Under the pieces are notes generated by a model. That model saw only the letters and a program-made list of their open reading frames with translations. It made no database searches and was not told the DNA's origin. A stretch of DNA of 64,000 bases from Gammaproteobacteria bacterium (GTDB lineage: Bacteria > Pseudomonadota > Gammaproteobacteria > Thiohalomonadales > Thiohalomonadaceae). Positions within the stretch are counted from its first letter, which is position 1. The number at the start of each line of letters is the position of its first letter. Shown piece after piece: positions 42,301 to 51,263 of the stretch. Made by a program: the position numbers and the translations under genes. The DNA lies in contig JAPHSX010000030.1 in NCBI GenBank assembly GCA_026196575.1, forward strand, positions 52,507-116,506, given 5' to 3'.

Positions 42301-43353
42301 GTGGCACGCCTTGGCGGTGATGAGTTCGCCATCATTATCGAGGGGGCGAGCCGCGTTGAGGGACTGAAGCGCATCACTGCGTTGCATGATGAGATCCGCG
42401 AGATCCGCTTTTCCTGCGACGAGAACGAGTTTAACGTCAGCGCCAGCGCCGGGCTGGCCGAGATCGACACCAGCAGCGACAGCAGCGGACGCCTGCTGAG
42501 TGCGGTCGATGCCGCCTGTTTTACCGCCAAGGATCAGGGACGCGACAATATCCAGATCCACAACCCGGAGAATAGCCGCATCAACAATCGCACCACCATC
42601 CTGGAGTGGGTGGGGCGGATTAACGTGCTGTTCGAGAAGAATCTGATCCAGTTACGCTGCCAGAAGATCGATCCGGTGCAAAAGACCGTCAACTCCCTGC
42701 CCCACTACGAGGTGTTGCTCGACGTCAGGGACGAGGAGGGTAACAAGGTACCGCTGGACGAGTTCATCGTCGCCGCCGAGCGCTACAACCGTATTATCGA
42801 CATCGATACCTGGGTGGTCGACTATGTCCTCAACTGGCTGGAGGAGCATCGCAGCAAGCTCAACCGTATCAGTGGTCTCTCCATCAACCTCTCCGGCAAC
42901 TCTATCGGCAATCGCAAGTTCATGGAGCATCTGCAGGAGCGCCTCTCGGCACCGGATTTTCCTGCCGACAAGGTGATCTTCGAGGTGACCGAGACCATCG
43001 CTATCAACAATATCGACAATGCCGCCCGCTTCATGCGCAAGCTCAAGGAGGTGGGGTGCCGCTTCTCGCTGGATGACTTCGGCAGCGGCACCTCCTCCTA
43101 CTCTTACCTCAAGTTGCTGCCTATCGACTATCTGAAGATAGATGGTGCCTTCGTCAAGGATATCGCCAGAAACACCAATGACTATGCGGTGGTCAAATCG
43201 ATTAACGAGATCGGTCACGTGATGGGCAAAAAGACGGTGGCGGAGTATGTGGAGGACGAGTTCGCCTACCAGGCACTGAAGGCGATAGGCCTCGACTATG
43301 TGCAGGGTTTTGGCATAGAGAAACCGATCCCGCTCTACAAACTGTTTGGCTAA
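39379..43353 (+). CDS. Very large PilZ-DUF1631-GGDEF-EAL protein
   Basis: 1324 residues, no signal or membrane segment. Residues 1-105 form a PilZ domain (NQRAFPRFPLTLDV, YCAGGMFLL). About 110-310 and 500-800 are helical DUF1631-like regions, split by an Ala/Gly/Pro/Ser linker (350-460). GGDEF spans about 895-1060 with ARLGGDEFAIII intact. EAL spans about 1100-1322: the name motif reads EVL, but FEVTETIAI, LDDFGSGTSSYSYL and YLKIDGAFV are kept. It could bind, make and break c-di-GMP. GTG 39379 follows GGAGAG; a TTG further upstream is also in frame. Confidence 0.88.
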   Translation: MTNQRAFPRFPLTLDVSVVVPGQRVQVCRVRDYCAGGMFLLCDASTDAIADGTEITIQFTNPERPVESHQIGGKVARAKEHGMGISFSAPNPAAMALLEQLAQKQSAAMPRRDDGIKGDVTAIVRGCREIGMKGLRRMVARFFDIAHERLFNAAEQSTSNIQQSAFFGAINELHKGRDRLSTTIIAELEQRFGVLDQAGYRPPSIAPEGKAGAQDALSLVDSQEFDNWLVVRSIAARVEGLMPDDLEAVEARLAAIALNRIDKESNPVGPLAVAAVFNQIINTLVLEDEAKKAIFLVIEGILDIELRRLYDELNTMLIGFGVLPELKKKMEVVKMPDTEGSHGGSAEEAVESPRPAPRGAAQGAPQGDAGYQGGAASTGSAGSAGDNVASASPGVAAQPAAGSSPPSSPAVAGGPVAPRLSYSRPSGPAAAAVSPGAPTVSYQEMQELMHLHGSGADVAATPSPNGYFSSGQVMQALAHLEGAVAAAERAELDAVGHARFLAETLATLTGEDGKGLSEEDRDTVTYVGGLFSSMHQDRHLPQVVRPWLERMEVPLLKAGILDPALLDDAEHPARLVVNRLEQVGRHVESDTSEKRETIRQQVEALLDAIQQRVDEDPQVFAEVASRLDEIRDGYSASYRKNVERIIAGCEQESALNRVRDEILHALNELLGKREVPKVILALLESGFKNLLFRTHVKSGAESEAYKSYLGFIDLLTARLARRPPVKAKRLADDATLLQWLPRMLASASRDEGRNTALFAEIKGYIEGQARPPMQYVPALTVKSTHQDEMHSKPDPLDTDAWQLMLDDARGIDDGTAFLYADEEQGEREVTLVWRDEEDKPPRYVFADNSGEKMLDLSLGEVARLLYHRVLARMEIRDLSVTERATYEFLQGIHNSLSHQAQHDELTGLLNRKSFERALEAAYNAAIASGRGGVLGYFDLDRFNVINTTCGHAAGDKLLAQVAEIFRVNAGKSATVARLGGDEFAIIIEGASRVEGLKRITALHDEIREIRFSCDENEFNVSASAGLAEIDTSSDSSGRLLSAVDAACFTAKDQGRDNIQIHNPENSRINNRTTILEWVGRINVLFEKNLIQLRCQKIDPVQKTVNSLPHYEVLLDVRDEEGNKVPLDEFIVAAERYNRIIDIDTWVVDYVLNWLEEHRSKLNRISGLSINLSGNSIGNRKFMEHLQERLSAPDFPADKVIFEVTETIAINNIDNAARFMRKLKEVGCRFSLDDFGSGTSSYSYLKLLPIDYLKIDGAFVKDIARNTNDYAVVKSINEIGHVMGKKTVAEYVEDEFAYQALKAIGLDYVQGFGIEKPIPLYKLFG

Positions 43354-43429
43354 TGCCGACGGCTGATGACAGCCCACATGAGTTAATGCAGCCAACTCCC
43401 TGTTTCATAATAGAGGGGTGTTTGGGGGC

Positions 43430-43458
43430 TTGGTTTTGCACCGTGGCGGCGGTATAGT
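43430..43458 (+). promoter_or_regulatory. Promoter ahead of the glycine riboswitch
   Basis: TTGGTT (43430-43435) and TATAGT (43453-43458) are 17 bp apart. Transcription would begin near 43465, about 15 nt before the first aptamer. Confidence 0.6.
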
Positions 43459-43479
43459 CGCGCCTCGACTATGGCTCTT

Positions 43480-43640
43480 GTGGGAGAGAGCGGCAACCGG
43501 CCTACCGGCAGTGCCGCCGCCGAAGGCGCAACCCGCCCGGAATCGCTCAGGCAAAAGGACCACCGGAACCGGTCGACTCTGGAGAGTGATTGACATTGTG
43601 ATCCACCGAAGGGGCCAAGCTCTCAGGTGCCAGGACAGAG
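43480..43640 (+). promoter_or_regulatory. Tandem glycine riboswitch
   Basis: Two aptamers in a row. The first has GGGAGAG, a GCCGCCGAAGGCGCAA core and CTCAGGCAAAAGGACCACCG. The second repeats the plan with CTCTGGAGAG, CCACCGAAGGGGCCAAGC and CTCAGGTGCCAGGACAGAGG. Both cores and their linker are typical of the cooperative gcv-type riboswitch. It controls the transcript that begins with lipA and continues through the glycine cleavage genes. A terminator hairpin directly after the second aptamer is the expression platform, so glycine binding probably allows readthrough. Confidence 0.95.
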
Positions 43641-43681
43641 GGGCGACGAAAGGCCACGCGGTCTTTCGTCGCCCTTTTTTT
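43641..43681 (+). terminator. Riboswitch-controlled intrinsic terminator
   Basis: GGGCGACGAAAG and CTTTCGTCGCCC form a 12-bp stem with a loop of about 10 nt, followed by seven T. Its left arm begins right at the end of the second aptamer, so aptamer folding can compete with it. It lies 34 bp before lipA. Confidence 0.9.
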
Positions 43682-43715
43682 ATGTTCATAACGAACGGCA
43701 CGAATAGAGTTAACG

Positions 43716-44612
<897 letters not shown>

Positions 44613-44636
44613 CCCTTTTACCTTTCAGGAGCCGTC

Positions 44637-45722
44637 ATGGCCAAGCAGACCGCACTCTACGCCGCCCACGTTGCCGAAGGGGCCAAACTGGTCGACTTCG
44701 CCGGTTGGCAGATGCCCATCCACTACGGCTCGCAGCTGGAGGAGCACCACATCGTGCGCCGCACTGCCGGCATGTTCGACGTCTCGCACATGTGCGTGGT
44801 CGATTTGCACGGGGTGCGCAGTCGCGACATGCTGCGCTACCTGATGGCCAATGATGTGGCCAGGCTCGACGGGCAGCCCGGCAAGGCGCTCTACTCCTGC
44901 ATGCTCAACGAGCGCGGCGGGGTGATCGATGACCTTATCATCTACCATATGGAGACCACCTGGTACCGCCTGGTGGTGAATGCCGGCACCCGCAATAAAG
45001 ACCTGGCCTGGCTGGCAAAGAGTGCCCCCTCCTTCGATGTGGAGGTGATCGAGCGTGACGACCTGGCGATGATCGCGGTGCAGGGGCCGGAGGCGCGTGA
45101 CAAGGTACACACGGTACTGGGTGAGGATGCCGCCGCCGTGCGCGACCTTGGCCGCTTTGCCGCCGCCGAGGCGGGGGAGCTGTTCGTCGCCCGTACCGGC
45201 TATACCGGCGAGGATGGCTATGAGATCGTGGTGCCGGCAGAACAGGCCGAGGATCTGTGGCAGCAGCTGCGCGATGCCGGGGTGCTCCCCTGTGGCCTGG
45301 GTGCCCGCGATACCCTGCGCCTGGAGGCGGGGATGAACCTCTACGGTCAGGACATGACCGAGGAGACCTCGCCGCTGATCTCTGGCCTCGCCTGGACCGT
45401 CGCCTTCGAGCCCGAGGGGCGCCAGTTTGTCGGCCGCGCGGTGCTGGAGATGGAGCGGGCGCAGGGTGTCACCCAGCAGCTGGTCGGTCTGTTGCTGGAG
45501 GAGAAGGGGGTGCTGCGCTCCCACCAGAAGGTGATCATTGCGGGGGTGGGCGAGGGGGAGACCACCAGTGGCAGTTTCGCCCCTACCCTGGGCAAGGCGA
45601 TCGCCCTGGCCCGGGTGCCGGTGGGTGATGCCGGCGAGTGCCTGGTGGAGATCCGTAACCGTCAGCTCAAGGCAAGAATTGTTAAACCGCCGTTTGTAAA
45701 AAACGGGAAAGCCGTATATTGA
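44637..45722 (+). CDS. gcvT: Glycine cleavage system T protein (aminomethyltransferase)
   Basis: 361 residues, full length. It releases ammonia from aminomethyl-lipoyl GcvH and passes the methylene group to tetrahydrofolate. [16 protein letters not shown], the [11 protein letters not shown] segment, and [13 protein letters not shown] are family motifs. The folate-binding Asp region is [24 protein letters not shown] precedes the ATG. gcvH begins 29 bp after the stop. Confidence 0.96.
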   Translation: MAKQTALYAAHVAEGAKLVDFAGWQMPIHYGSQLEEHHIVRRTAGMFDVSHMCVVDLHGVRSRDMLRYLMANDVARLDGQPGKALYSCMLNERGGVIDDLIIYHMETTWYRLVVNAGTRNKDLAWLAKSAPSFDVEVIERDDLAMIAVQGPEARDKVHTVLGEDAAAVRDLGRFAAAEAGELFVARTGYTGEDGYEIVVPAEQAEDLWQQLRDAGVLPCGLGARDTLRLEAGMNLYGQDMTEETSPLISGLAWTVAFEPEGRQFVGRAVLEMERAQGVTQQLVGLLLEEKGVLRSHQKVIIAGVGEGETTSGSFAPTLGKAIALARVPVGDAGECLVEIRNRQLKARIVKPPFVKNGKAVY

Positions 45723-45751
45723 GTCCAACAAGATCAACAGAGGAAAACAAG

Positions 45752-46135
45752 ATGAGCAACCTGCCCCATGAACTGAAATACAGCAAGAGCCACGAGTGGG
45801 TACGCGATGAGGGGGACGGCACCTATACCGTCGGCATCACCGACCACGCCCAGGGGCTGCTGGGTGACATGGTCTTTGTCGAGCTGCCGGAGCTGGAGCG
45901 CGTGGTCAACGCCGAGGAGGAGTGCGCGGTGGTCGAGTCGGTCAAGGCCGCCTCCGACGTCTACGCCCCGCTCGGCGGCACCATCATTGAGGTCAATAGC
46001 GCGGTGGAGGAGAGCCCCGAGCTGGTCAACCAGGACCCCTACGGCGATGGCTGGCTGTTCAAGCTGAGCGACATCAGTGGCCTGGATGCGCTGCTCGACG
46101 CCGATGCCTATGCCGAGATGGTCGACGAGTCCTGA
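45752..46135 (+). CDS. gcvH: Glycine cleavage system H protein
   Basis: 127 residues. The lipoyl lysine is in [34 protein letters not shown] opens the hybrid barrel, and [14 protein letters not shown] is near the end. This is the mobile lipoylated carrier between P, T and L proteins. ATG 45752 follows AGAGGAAAAC. The L protein (dihydrolipoamide dehydrogenase) is not in the window and is probably shared with other complexes. Confidence 0.97.
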   Translation: MSNLPHELKYSKSHEWVRDEGDGTYTVGITDHAQGLLGDMVFVELPELERVVNAEEECAVVESVKAASDVYAPLGGTIIEVNSAVEESPELVNQDPYGDGWLFKLSDISGLDALLDADAYAEMVDES

Positions 46136-46168
46136 TCGCCCCTTTACCCCAGCCAGCGGAAGCAAACC

Positions 46169-47602
46169 ATGCCGTTTATCCCCCACACCGAAGATGATGT
46201 GCGCGCCATGCTGGCGGCCATCGGGGTCGACACCATCGACGCCCTGTTCGACGAGATCCCGGCCGAGCTGCGGGCCCACGGCCTGCCCACCATCCCAGCG
46301 GGGATGGGGGAGATGGCGGTCGGCCGGCTGTTGCAGCAGCGCGCGGCGGCCGATGGCCAGCCGCTCTGCTTTATCGGTGCCGGTGCCTACGAGCATCACA
46401 TCCCGGCGGCGGTGTGGGAGCTGGTAACGCGTGGCGAGTTTTATTCCGCCTACACCCCCTACCAGGCGGAGGCGAGCCAGGGGACGCTGCAGATGGTCTA
46501 CGAGTTCCAGAGCATGATTGCCGGGCTTAGCGCCATGGACGTGGCCAACGCCTCGCTCTACGACGGCGCCTCGGCGCTGGCCGAGGCGGTGCTGATGGCC
46601 ATTCGCGCCAACCGCAAGTCAAAGTCCAAACGCATCCTGATGCCGGCCACGGTACACCCTGACTACCGGCGCGTGGTTGATACCATCGTGCGCAATCAGG
46701 GGATCACCCTGGAGCTGGTCGGCTACGACGCCGCCACGGGGATGACCGACATGGCCGCGCTGGAAAAATATTCCGGCGAAGATTTTGCCGCCCTGGTGGT
46801 GCCGCAGCCCAACTTCTTCGGTGTGCTGGAGGAGGTCGACGTCCTCACCGACTGGGCCCATGCCCATAACATGCTGGCGATCGGCCTGGTCAATCCGGTC
46901 GCCATGGCGCTGCTGACGCCGCCCGGCGAGTGGGGCGCGTCGGGTGCTGACATCGCCTGCGGCGAGGGGCAGCCGCTTGGCGCACCGCTCGCCTCCGGCG
47001 GCCCCTATTTCGGCTTTATGGGCTGCAAGCAGGAGCATGTACGGCAGATGCCGGGGCGCATCGTCGGGCGTACCGTCGACCTTGACGGCAAGCCCGGTTT
47101 TACCCTCACCCTGCAGGCGCGCGAGCAGCATATCCGCCGCTCCAAGGCGACCTCCAACATCTGCACCAACCAGGGACTGCTGGCTGCCGCCGCCACCATT
47201 CACATGGCGCTGCTGGGGCCGGTGGGGTTGCGCAATGTCGCCGCTGCCAGCCACGCCAACAGCCGCAAGTTGGCCGAGCGGCTCACCGCCATCGACGGGG
47301 TGGAGGTGGTCTTTAGCGGCCACACCTTCCACGAGGTGGTGCTGCGCCTCAATCAGGATGTCGGGCGCGTGCTGCGCGCACTGGCGGCGCAGGATATCCT
47401 CGGTGGCCACCCCCTGGGCGAGGAGTATCCGGAGCTGGCCGATTGCCTGCTTATCTGCGCCACCGAAACCAAATCGGATGCGGATATCGACAGGCTCACC
47501 GAAAATATGGCAAGAATTCTCGGTCGGAATAGAGGCCCCTTCGTCTGTCCGAAACATGTTCCCGATGACCCGGAAAAGTATGGTCTGAAGGGAGATGAGT
47601 AA
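46169..47602 (+). CDS. gcvPA: Glycine dehydrogenase (decarboxylating) subunit 1
   Basis: 477 residues, slightly longer than usual. It is the N-terminal half of a split P protein, which lacks the PLP lysine. [35 protein letters not shown] and [13 protein letters not shown] are family motifs. The last 25 residues after ARILGRNRG ([17 protein letters not shown]) seem an extra tail that I do not recognise from the family. With subunit 2 it decarboxylates glycine. Subunit 2 follows after 75 bp. Confidence 0.95.
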   Translation: MPFIPHTEDDVRAMLAAIGVDTIDALFDEIPAELRAHGLPTIPAGMGEMAVGRLLQQRAAADGQPLCFIGAGAYEHHIPAAVWELVTRGEFYSAYTPYQAEASQGTLQMVYEFQSMIAGLSAMDVANASLYDGASALAEAVLMAIRANRKSKSKRILMPATVHPDYRRVVDTIVRNQGITLELVGYDAATGMTDMAALEKYSGEDFAALVVPQPNFFGVLEEVDVLTDWAHAHNMLAIGLVNPVAMALLTPPGEWGASGADIACGEGQPLGAPLASGGPYFGFMGCKQEHVRQMPGRIVGRTVDLDGKPGFTLTLQAREQHIRRSKATSNICTNQGLLAAAATIHMALLGPVGLRNVAAASHANSRKLAERLTAIDGVEVVFSGHTFHEVVLRLNQDVGRVLRALAAQDILGGHPLGEEYPELADCLLICATETKSDADIDRLTENMARILGRNRGPFVCPKHVPDDPEKYGLKGDE

Positions 47603-47677
47603 TGGCGCGAGCACTCTCCCTGCCGGTTGCCCTGCTCACCCGTTCTCGGGTTCATGCCACACTAAAGGTTTCATGCC

Positions 47678-49135
47678 ATGTTGATATTTGAACGCTCCAG
47701 AACTGGCCGCTTCAATAGCGCTCAGGCGCCGCTGGCCGTCGATGTTTCAGACATTCCCGCGCACTTGTTGCGTAAATCCACGCCGACCCTGCCCGAGGTC
47801 TCGGAGATGCAGGTGGTGCGTCACTACACCCGCCTGTCACAGAAAAACTTCTCCATCGATACCCACTTCTATCCGCTCGGCTCCTGCACCATGAAGTACA
47901 ACCCGCGCGGTGCCAACCGGCTGGCGATGCTGCCCGGTTTTCTCGGCCGCCACCCCAGGGCGCCGGCAGAGACTCACGGCCAGGGGGTGCTCGCCTGTCT
48001 CTTCGAGCTGCAGGAGATGCTCAAGGCGATCACCGGCATGCAGGGGTGTTCACTCACGCCGATGGCCGGTGCCCAGGGGGAGTTTGCCGGGGTGGCGATG
48101 ATCCGCGCCTACCACGATGCCCGCGGCGACAGCGCACGGACCGAGATCCTCTGCCCCGACGCGGCCCACGGCACCAATCCCGCCACCGCGGTGATGTGCG
48201 GCTATACCGTGAGGGAGATCCCCACCGACAAGAATGGGGATGTCGATCTGGAGGAGCTGAAGGCCGCAGTGGGACCGCACACCGCCGGCATCATGCTCAC
48301 CAACCCCTCCACCCTCGGGCTGTTCGAGCGGCGTATCAAGGCGATCGCCGAGGTGGTCCACCAGGCCGGTGGCCTGCTCTACTACGATGGGGCCAACCTC
48401 AACGCCATCCTCGGCAAGGTGAAGCCGGGCGACATGGGCTTCGACGTGGTGCACCTCAATCTGCACAAGACCTTCTCCACCCCGCACGGCGGCGGCGGCC
48501 CCGGCGCCGGCCCGGTGGTGGTGGGGCAGCGGCTGCTTCCCTTCCTGCCGGTGCCGATGGTGGGAAGGGAGGGTGATGAGTACCGCTGGCTCACCGAGAA
48601 GGAGTGTCCACAGTCTATCGGCCGCCTCTCCGCCCACATGGGCAATACCGGCATCCTGCTGCGCGCCTACATCTATGCCCTGATGCTGGGCCGTGAGGGG
48701 ATGGAGCGGGTGGCCGAGTACGCCACCCTCAATGCCAACTATATGCTGGCGGAGCTGAAAAAGGCAGGCTTTGAGATCGCCTACCCCGAGCGGCGCGCCA
48801 CCCACGAGTTCATCCTCACCCTGAAAAAGGAGGCGAAGGAGCTGCACGTTAGCGCCATGGACTTTGCCAAGCGGCTGCTCGACTACGGCATGCACGCCCC
48901 CACCACCTACTTCCCGCTGCTGGTACCCGAGTGTTTCCTCATCGAGCCGAGCGAGACCGAGGATCGCGAGACCCTCGACAGCTTCGTGCAGGCGATGGTG
49001 GCGATCCGCAAGGAGGCAGAGGATAGCCCCGAGCTGGTGCGCGGCGCCCCGCACTCACTGCCGGTAAAACGGCTGGATGATGTGAAGGCGGCGCGTGAGC
49101 TGGACCTGGTGTGGCGCCCGGTCGGGGAGGCGTAG
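47678..49135 (+). CDS. gcvPB: Glycine dehydrogenase (decarboxylating) subunit 2
   Basis: 485 residues. It holds the PLP lysine in [20 protein letters not shown]. Other family motifs are [35 protein letters not shown] and [13 protein letters not shown]. It completes the split P protein, which uses PLP to decarboxylate glycine and load the aminomethyl group on GcvH. The stop TAG shares one base with the GTG start of dgkA, so the lipid kinase is coupled to this operon. Confidence 0.97.
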   Translation: MLIFERSRTGRFNSAQAPLAVDVSDIPAHLLRKSTPTLPEVSEMQVVRHYTRLSQKNFSIDTHFYPLGSCTMKYNPRGANRLAMLPGFLGRHPRAPAETHGQGVLACLFELQEMLKAITGMQGCSLTPMAGAQGEFAGVAMIRAYHDARGDSARTEILCPDAAHGTNPATAVMCGYTVREIPTDKNGDVDLEELKAAVGPHTAGIMLTNPSTLGLFERRIKAIAEVVHQAGGLLYYDGANLNAILGKVKPGDMGFDVVHLNLHKTFSTPHGGGGPGAGPVVVGQRLLPFLPVPMVGREGDEYRWLTEKECPQSIGRLSAHMGNTGILLRAYIYALMLGREGMERVAEYATLNANYMLAELKKAGFEIAYPERRATHEFILTLKKEAKELHVSAMDFAKRLLDYGMHAPTTYFPLLVPECFLIEPSETEDRETLDSFVQAMVAIRKEAEDSPELVRGAPHSLPVKRLDDVKAARELDLVWRPVGEA

Positions 49136-49518
49136 TGAGCGAGGCGAGCAACAAGCCGGGCGCCACCGGCCTTACCCGCATCATTAACGCCTTTGGCTAT
49201 TCGATGAAGGGGCTGCGTGCCGCCTTCGTCCATGAGGCCGCCTTCCGTCAGGAGCTGCTGCTCTGCGTGGTGATGACGCCACTGGCGTTGTGGTTGGGCA
49301 GTAGCGGCATCGAGCGGGCACTGCTTGTCGGCAGCCTGTTCCTGGTACTGGTGGTTGAACTGCTGAACTCGGCCATCGAGGCCATCGTTGATCGCGTCGG
49401 CAGCGAGATGCACGAGCTCTCCGGCCGCGCCAAGGATATCGGCTCGGCCGCGGTGCTGCTGTCACTAGCCAATGTATTTGTCGTCTGGGCGCTAGTGCTC
49501 GGCGCACGGTTTATCTGA
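49135..49518 (+). CDS. dgkA: Diacylglycerol kinase DgkA
   Basis: 127 residues with three membrane helices. It phosphorylates diacylglycerol produced during osmoregulated glucan or lipid turnover. GLTRIINAFGYSMKGLRAAF and HEAAFRQELLL open it, and the active-site stretch VVELLNSAIEAIVDRVG is intact. The GTG start overlaps the gcvPB stop. No logical link with glycine cleavage is obvious; coupling may simply be operon packing. Confidence 0.95.
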   Translation: MSEASNKPGATGLTRIINAFGYSMKGLRAAFVHEAAFRQELLLCVVMTPLALWLGSSGIERALLVGSLFLVLVVELLNSAIEAIVDRVGSEMHELSGRAKDIGSAAVLLSLANVFVVWALVLGARFI

Positions 49519-49542
49519 AGAAGAATCAAGGGGTAACTACCT

Positions 49543-50475
49543 ATGAGCGCACTCATCTGCGGCTCCATGGCCTACGACACCATTATGGTGTTTCACGACC
49601 AGTTCAAGAACCACATCCTGCCCGACAAGGTGCACATGCTCAATGTCGCCTTTCTGGTGCCGGAGCTGCGGCGCGAGACCGGCGGTTGTGCCGGTAACAT
49701 CGGCTACAACCTCAAGCTGCTGGGCGGCGAGCCGAAGATCATGGCGACCGTCGGGCGCGACTTCGATCCCTACGCCGCATGGCTCGAAGAGTGTGGACTC
49801 GACACCACCCACATCAAGGTGATCGACAACAGTTACACCGCGCAGGCCTTCATCACTACCGATCGGGACGACAACCAGATCACCGCCTTCCACCCTGGGG
49901 CCATGAGTTTCGCCCACGAGAACCGCGTGGCACAGGCCGAGGGGATCACCATTGGCATGGTCTCGCCAGACGGGCGCGACGGCATGATCGAGCACGCGCG
50001 CCAGTTCGTCGAGGTGGGGGTTCCCTTTATCTTCGACCCGGGGCAGGGGCTGCCGATGTTCGACGGTGAGGATCTGAAGCAGTTCATCGCGCAGGCGACC
50101 TGGGTGGCGGTCAACGACTACGAGGCGCAACTGCTGGAGGAGCGCACCGGCATGAGCCCGCACGCTATCGCCGAGCAGGTCGAGGCCCTCATCATCACCC
50201 GTGGCGGCAAGGGCTCGCACATCTATACCAAAGAGCATCGCCTGGAGATCCCCGCCGCCCCGGTGCGCGAGATCAGCGATCCCACCGGCTGTGGCGACGC
50301 CTATCGCGCCGGTCTGCTCTACGGCCTGATGAACAGCCTTGACTGGCAGATCACCGGACGTATCGCCTCGCTGATGGGGGCGATCAAGGTCGAGCAGCAC
50401 GGCACGCAGAACCACCACTTCACCCTGGAGGAGTTCAAGGTGCGTTATTCTGACGCCTTCGGTTCCAGTTTCTGA
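49543..50475 (+). CDS. PfkB-family carbohydrate/nucleoside kinase, probable adenosine kinase
   Basis: 310 residues of ribokinase fold. The N-terminal GGCAGNIGYNLKLLGG motif and the C-terminal SDPTGCGDAYRAGLLYG, with the catalytic Asp and anion hole, are intact. ALITRGGKGSHIY is the nucleotide part. Members with this pattern are commonly annotated as adenosine kinase, but sugar specificity cannot be excluded. It follows dgkA by 24 bp and is the last gene before a REP-like repeat region. Confidence 0.88.
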   Translation: MSALICGSMAYDTIMVFHDQFKNHILPDKVHMLNVAFLVPELRRETGGCAGNIGYNLKLLGGEPKIMATVGRDFDPYAAWLEECGLDTTHIKVIDNSYTAQAFITTDRDDNQITAFHPGAMSFAHENRVAQAEGITIGMVSPDGRDGMIEHARQFVEVGVPFIFDPGQGLPMFDGEDLKQFIAQATWVAVNDYEAQLLEERTGMSPHAIAEQVEALIITRGGKGSHIYTKEHRLEIPAAPVREISDPTGCGDAYRAGLLYGLMNSLDWQITGRIASLMGAIKVEQHGTQNHHFTLEEFKVRYSDAFGSSF

Positions 50476-50478
50476 CCA

Positions 50479-50530
50479 ATCGCGGCGGGACGCCGCTCCC
50501 ACCTGTGGGAGGCCCGTCTCGGGCCGAAAA
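50479..50530. repeat. REP-like repeat, copy 1
   Basis: 52 bp with two hairpins, GCGGCGggaCGCCGC and GGCCCGtctCGGGCC, ending in GAAAA. A second copy 137 bp further on differs at one base. Confidence 0.85.
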
Positions 50531-50615
50531 AACTGCGTGGGTCAGGTTGCGCGATAGCGTTACCTGACAACGCTGAACGTCACGTAGCTACCGCAACGTG
50601 ACCTACGGCTGACCC
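50531..50615. repeat. Hairpin segment between the two REP-like copies
   Basis: Outer arms TGGGTCAG and CTGACCCA face each other. Inside are the shorter hairpins TCAGGTtgcgcgatagcgttACCTGA and the pair CACGTagctaccgcaACGTG. With the flanking copies this forms one composite element of about 190 bp. No protein is coded. Confidence 0.6.
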
Positions 50616-50667
50616 ATCGCGGCGGGACGCCGCTCCCGCCTGTGGGAGGCCCGTCTCGGGCCGAAAA
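50616..50667. repeat. REP-like repeat, copy 2
   Basis: Direct copy of the 50479-50530 repeat, with G instead of A in the middle (CCCGCC versus CCCACC). Same orientation as copy 1. Confidence 0.85.
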
Positions 50668-50675
50668 CGTCAGGT

Positions 50676-50707
50676 AAAAAAAAGGGCAGAGACTGGCGTC
50701 TCTGCCC
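50676..50707 (-). terminator. Intrinsic terminator of the tusE-like gene
   Basis: On the minus strand, GGGCAGAGAC-GCCA-GTCTCTGCCC is followed by eight T. It lies 31 bp beyond the stop of the tusE-like gene. Confidence 0.93.
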
Positions 50708-50737
50708 CAATAGCACTAACTCTGGGGGGCGATGGTA

Positions 50738-51070
50738 TCAGCTGCAACCCTTGGGGCGCGGCAGGCCGGCGATCTTGTTGGCCGACTTGATAAGGCCATA
50801 GGGAAAGAGCGAGTAGATGTACTGCTGGGTGCTGCGATCGGCGCCGTACTTCTGCTTCATGATTTTGGAGAAGACGCGTGGCTCGGCCACGCTGCCGTTG
50901 TCGGCGAAGTACTCGCGCGCCTCATTGACGATGTCCCAGTGCTCGTCGGTCAGCACCACGTTTTCATTGGCGGCAATGCCGTTGGCCACCTCGACACTCC
51001 ATTCACTCAGATCCTCCAGCCAGCCGGCCTCGCTCAGTTTGATGATCTTGCCGTCGATATTCAGTTCCAT
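50738..51070 (-). CDS. tusE: TusE-type sulfurtransferase (DsrC family)
   Basis: 110 residues. The fold is that of DsrC/TusE: a LSEAGWLEDLSEWSVEVANG start, LTDEHWDIVNEAREYF, and the arm LIKSANKIAGLPRPKGC. The C-terminal cysteine (CysA) is C109, second to last. The CysB position eleven residues earlier is N98. That is the TusE pattern, expected to take a persulfide from TusD-like partners and pass it towards tRNA thiolation. The gene is monocistronic, with AGAGGATGAG before the ATG and its own terminator. tusBCD and mnmA are not in the window. Confidence 0.9.
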   Translation of the reverse strand: MELNIDGKIIKLSEAGWLEDLSEWSVEVANGIAANENVVLTDEHWDIVNEAREYFADNGSVAEPRVFSKIMKQKYGADRSTQQYIYSLFPYGLIKSANKIAGLPRPKGCS

Positions 51071-51263
51071 GTTCTCATCCTCTGTAAATCTTGTGTGAAT
51101 TGACTCTATACCCTTGATAGGGATGCTTGAATTAAAAACCAAGTTAATTTGTTGGTTATTGTATTAATGTCGACAGAAATGGTCAAGTTATTTTGTAAGG
51201 GAACTCGAATAGTTATGGTAACTTCTTGATTTTATATCTGATTGTTGTGTGTCGCGATGCAAC

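Noticed and set aside
40585..42561. 658-codon open frame on the minus strand
   Set aside because: It lies fully inside the PilZ-DUF1631-GGDEF-EAL gene, whose domains are clear in the plus frame. The antisense product has no recognisable domain.
47603..47677. Possible 29-codon peptide between gcvPA and gcvPB
   Set aside because: It begins by chance overlap with the gcvPA stop and ends inside gcvPB; no independent ribosome site.
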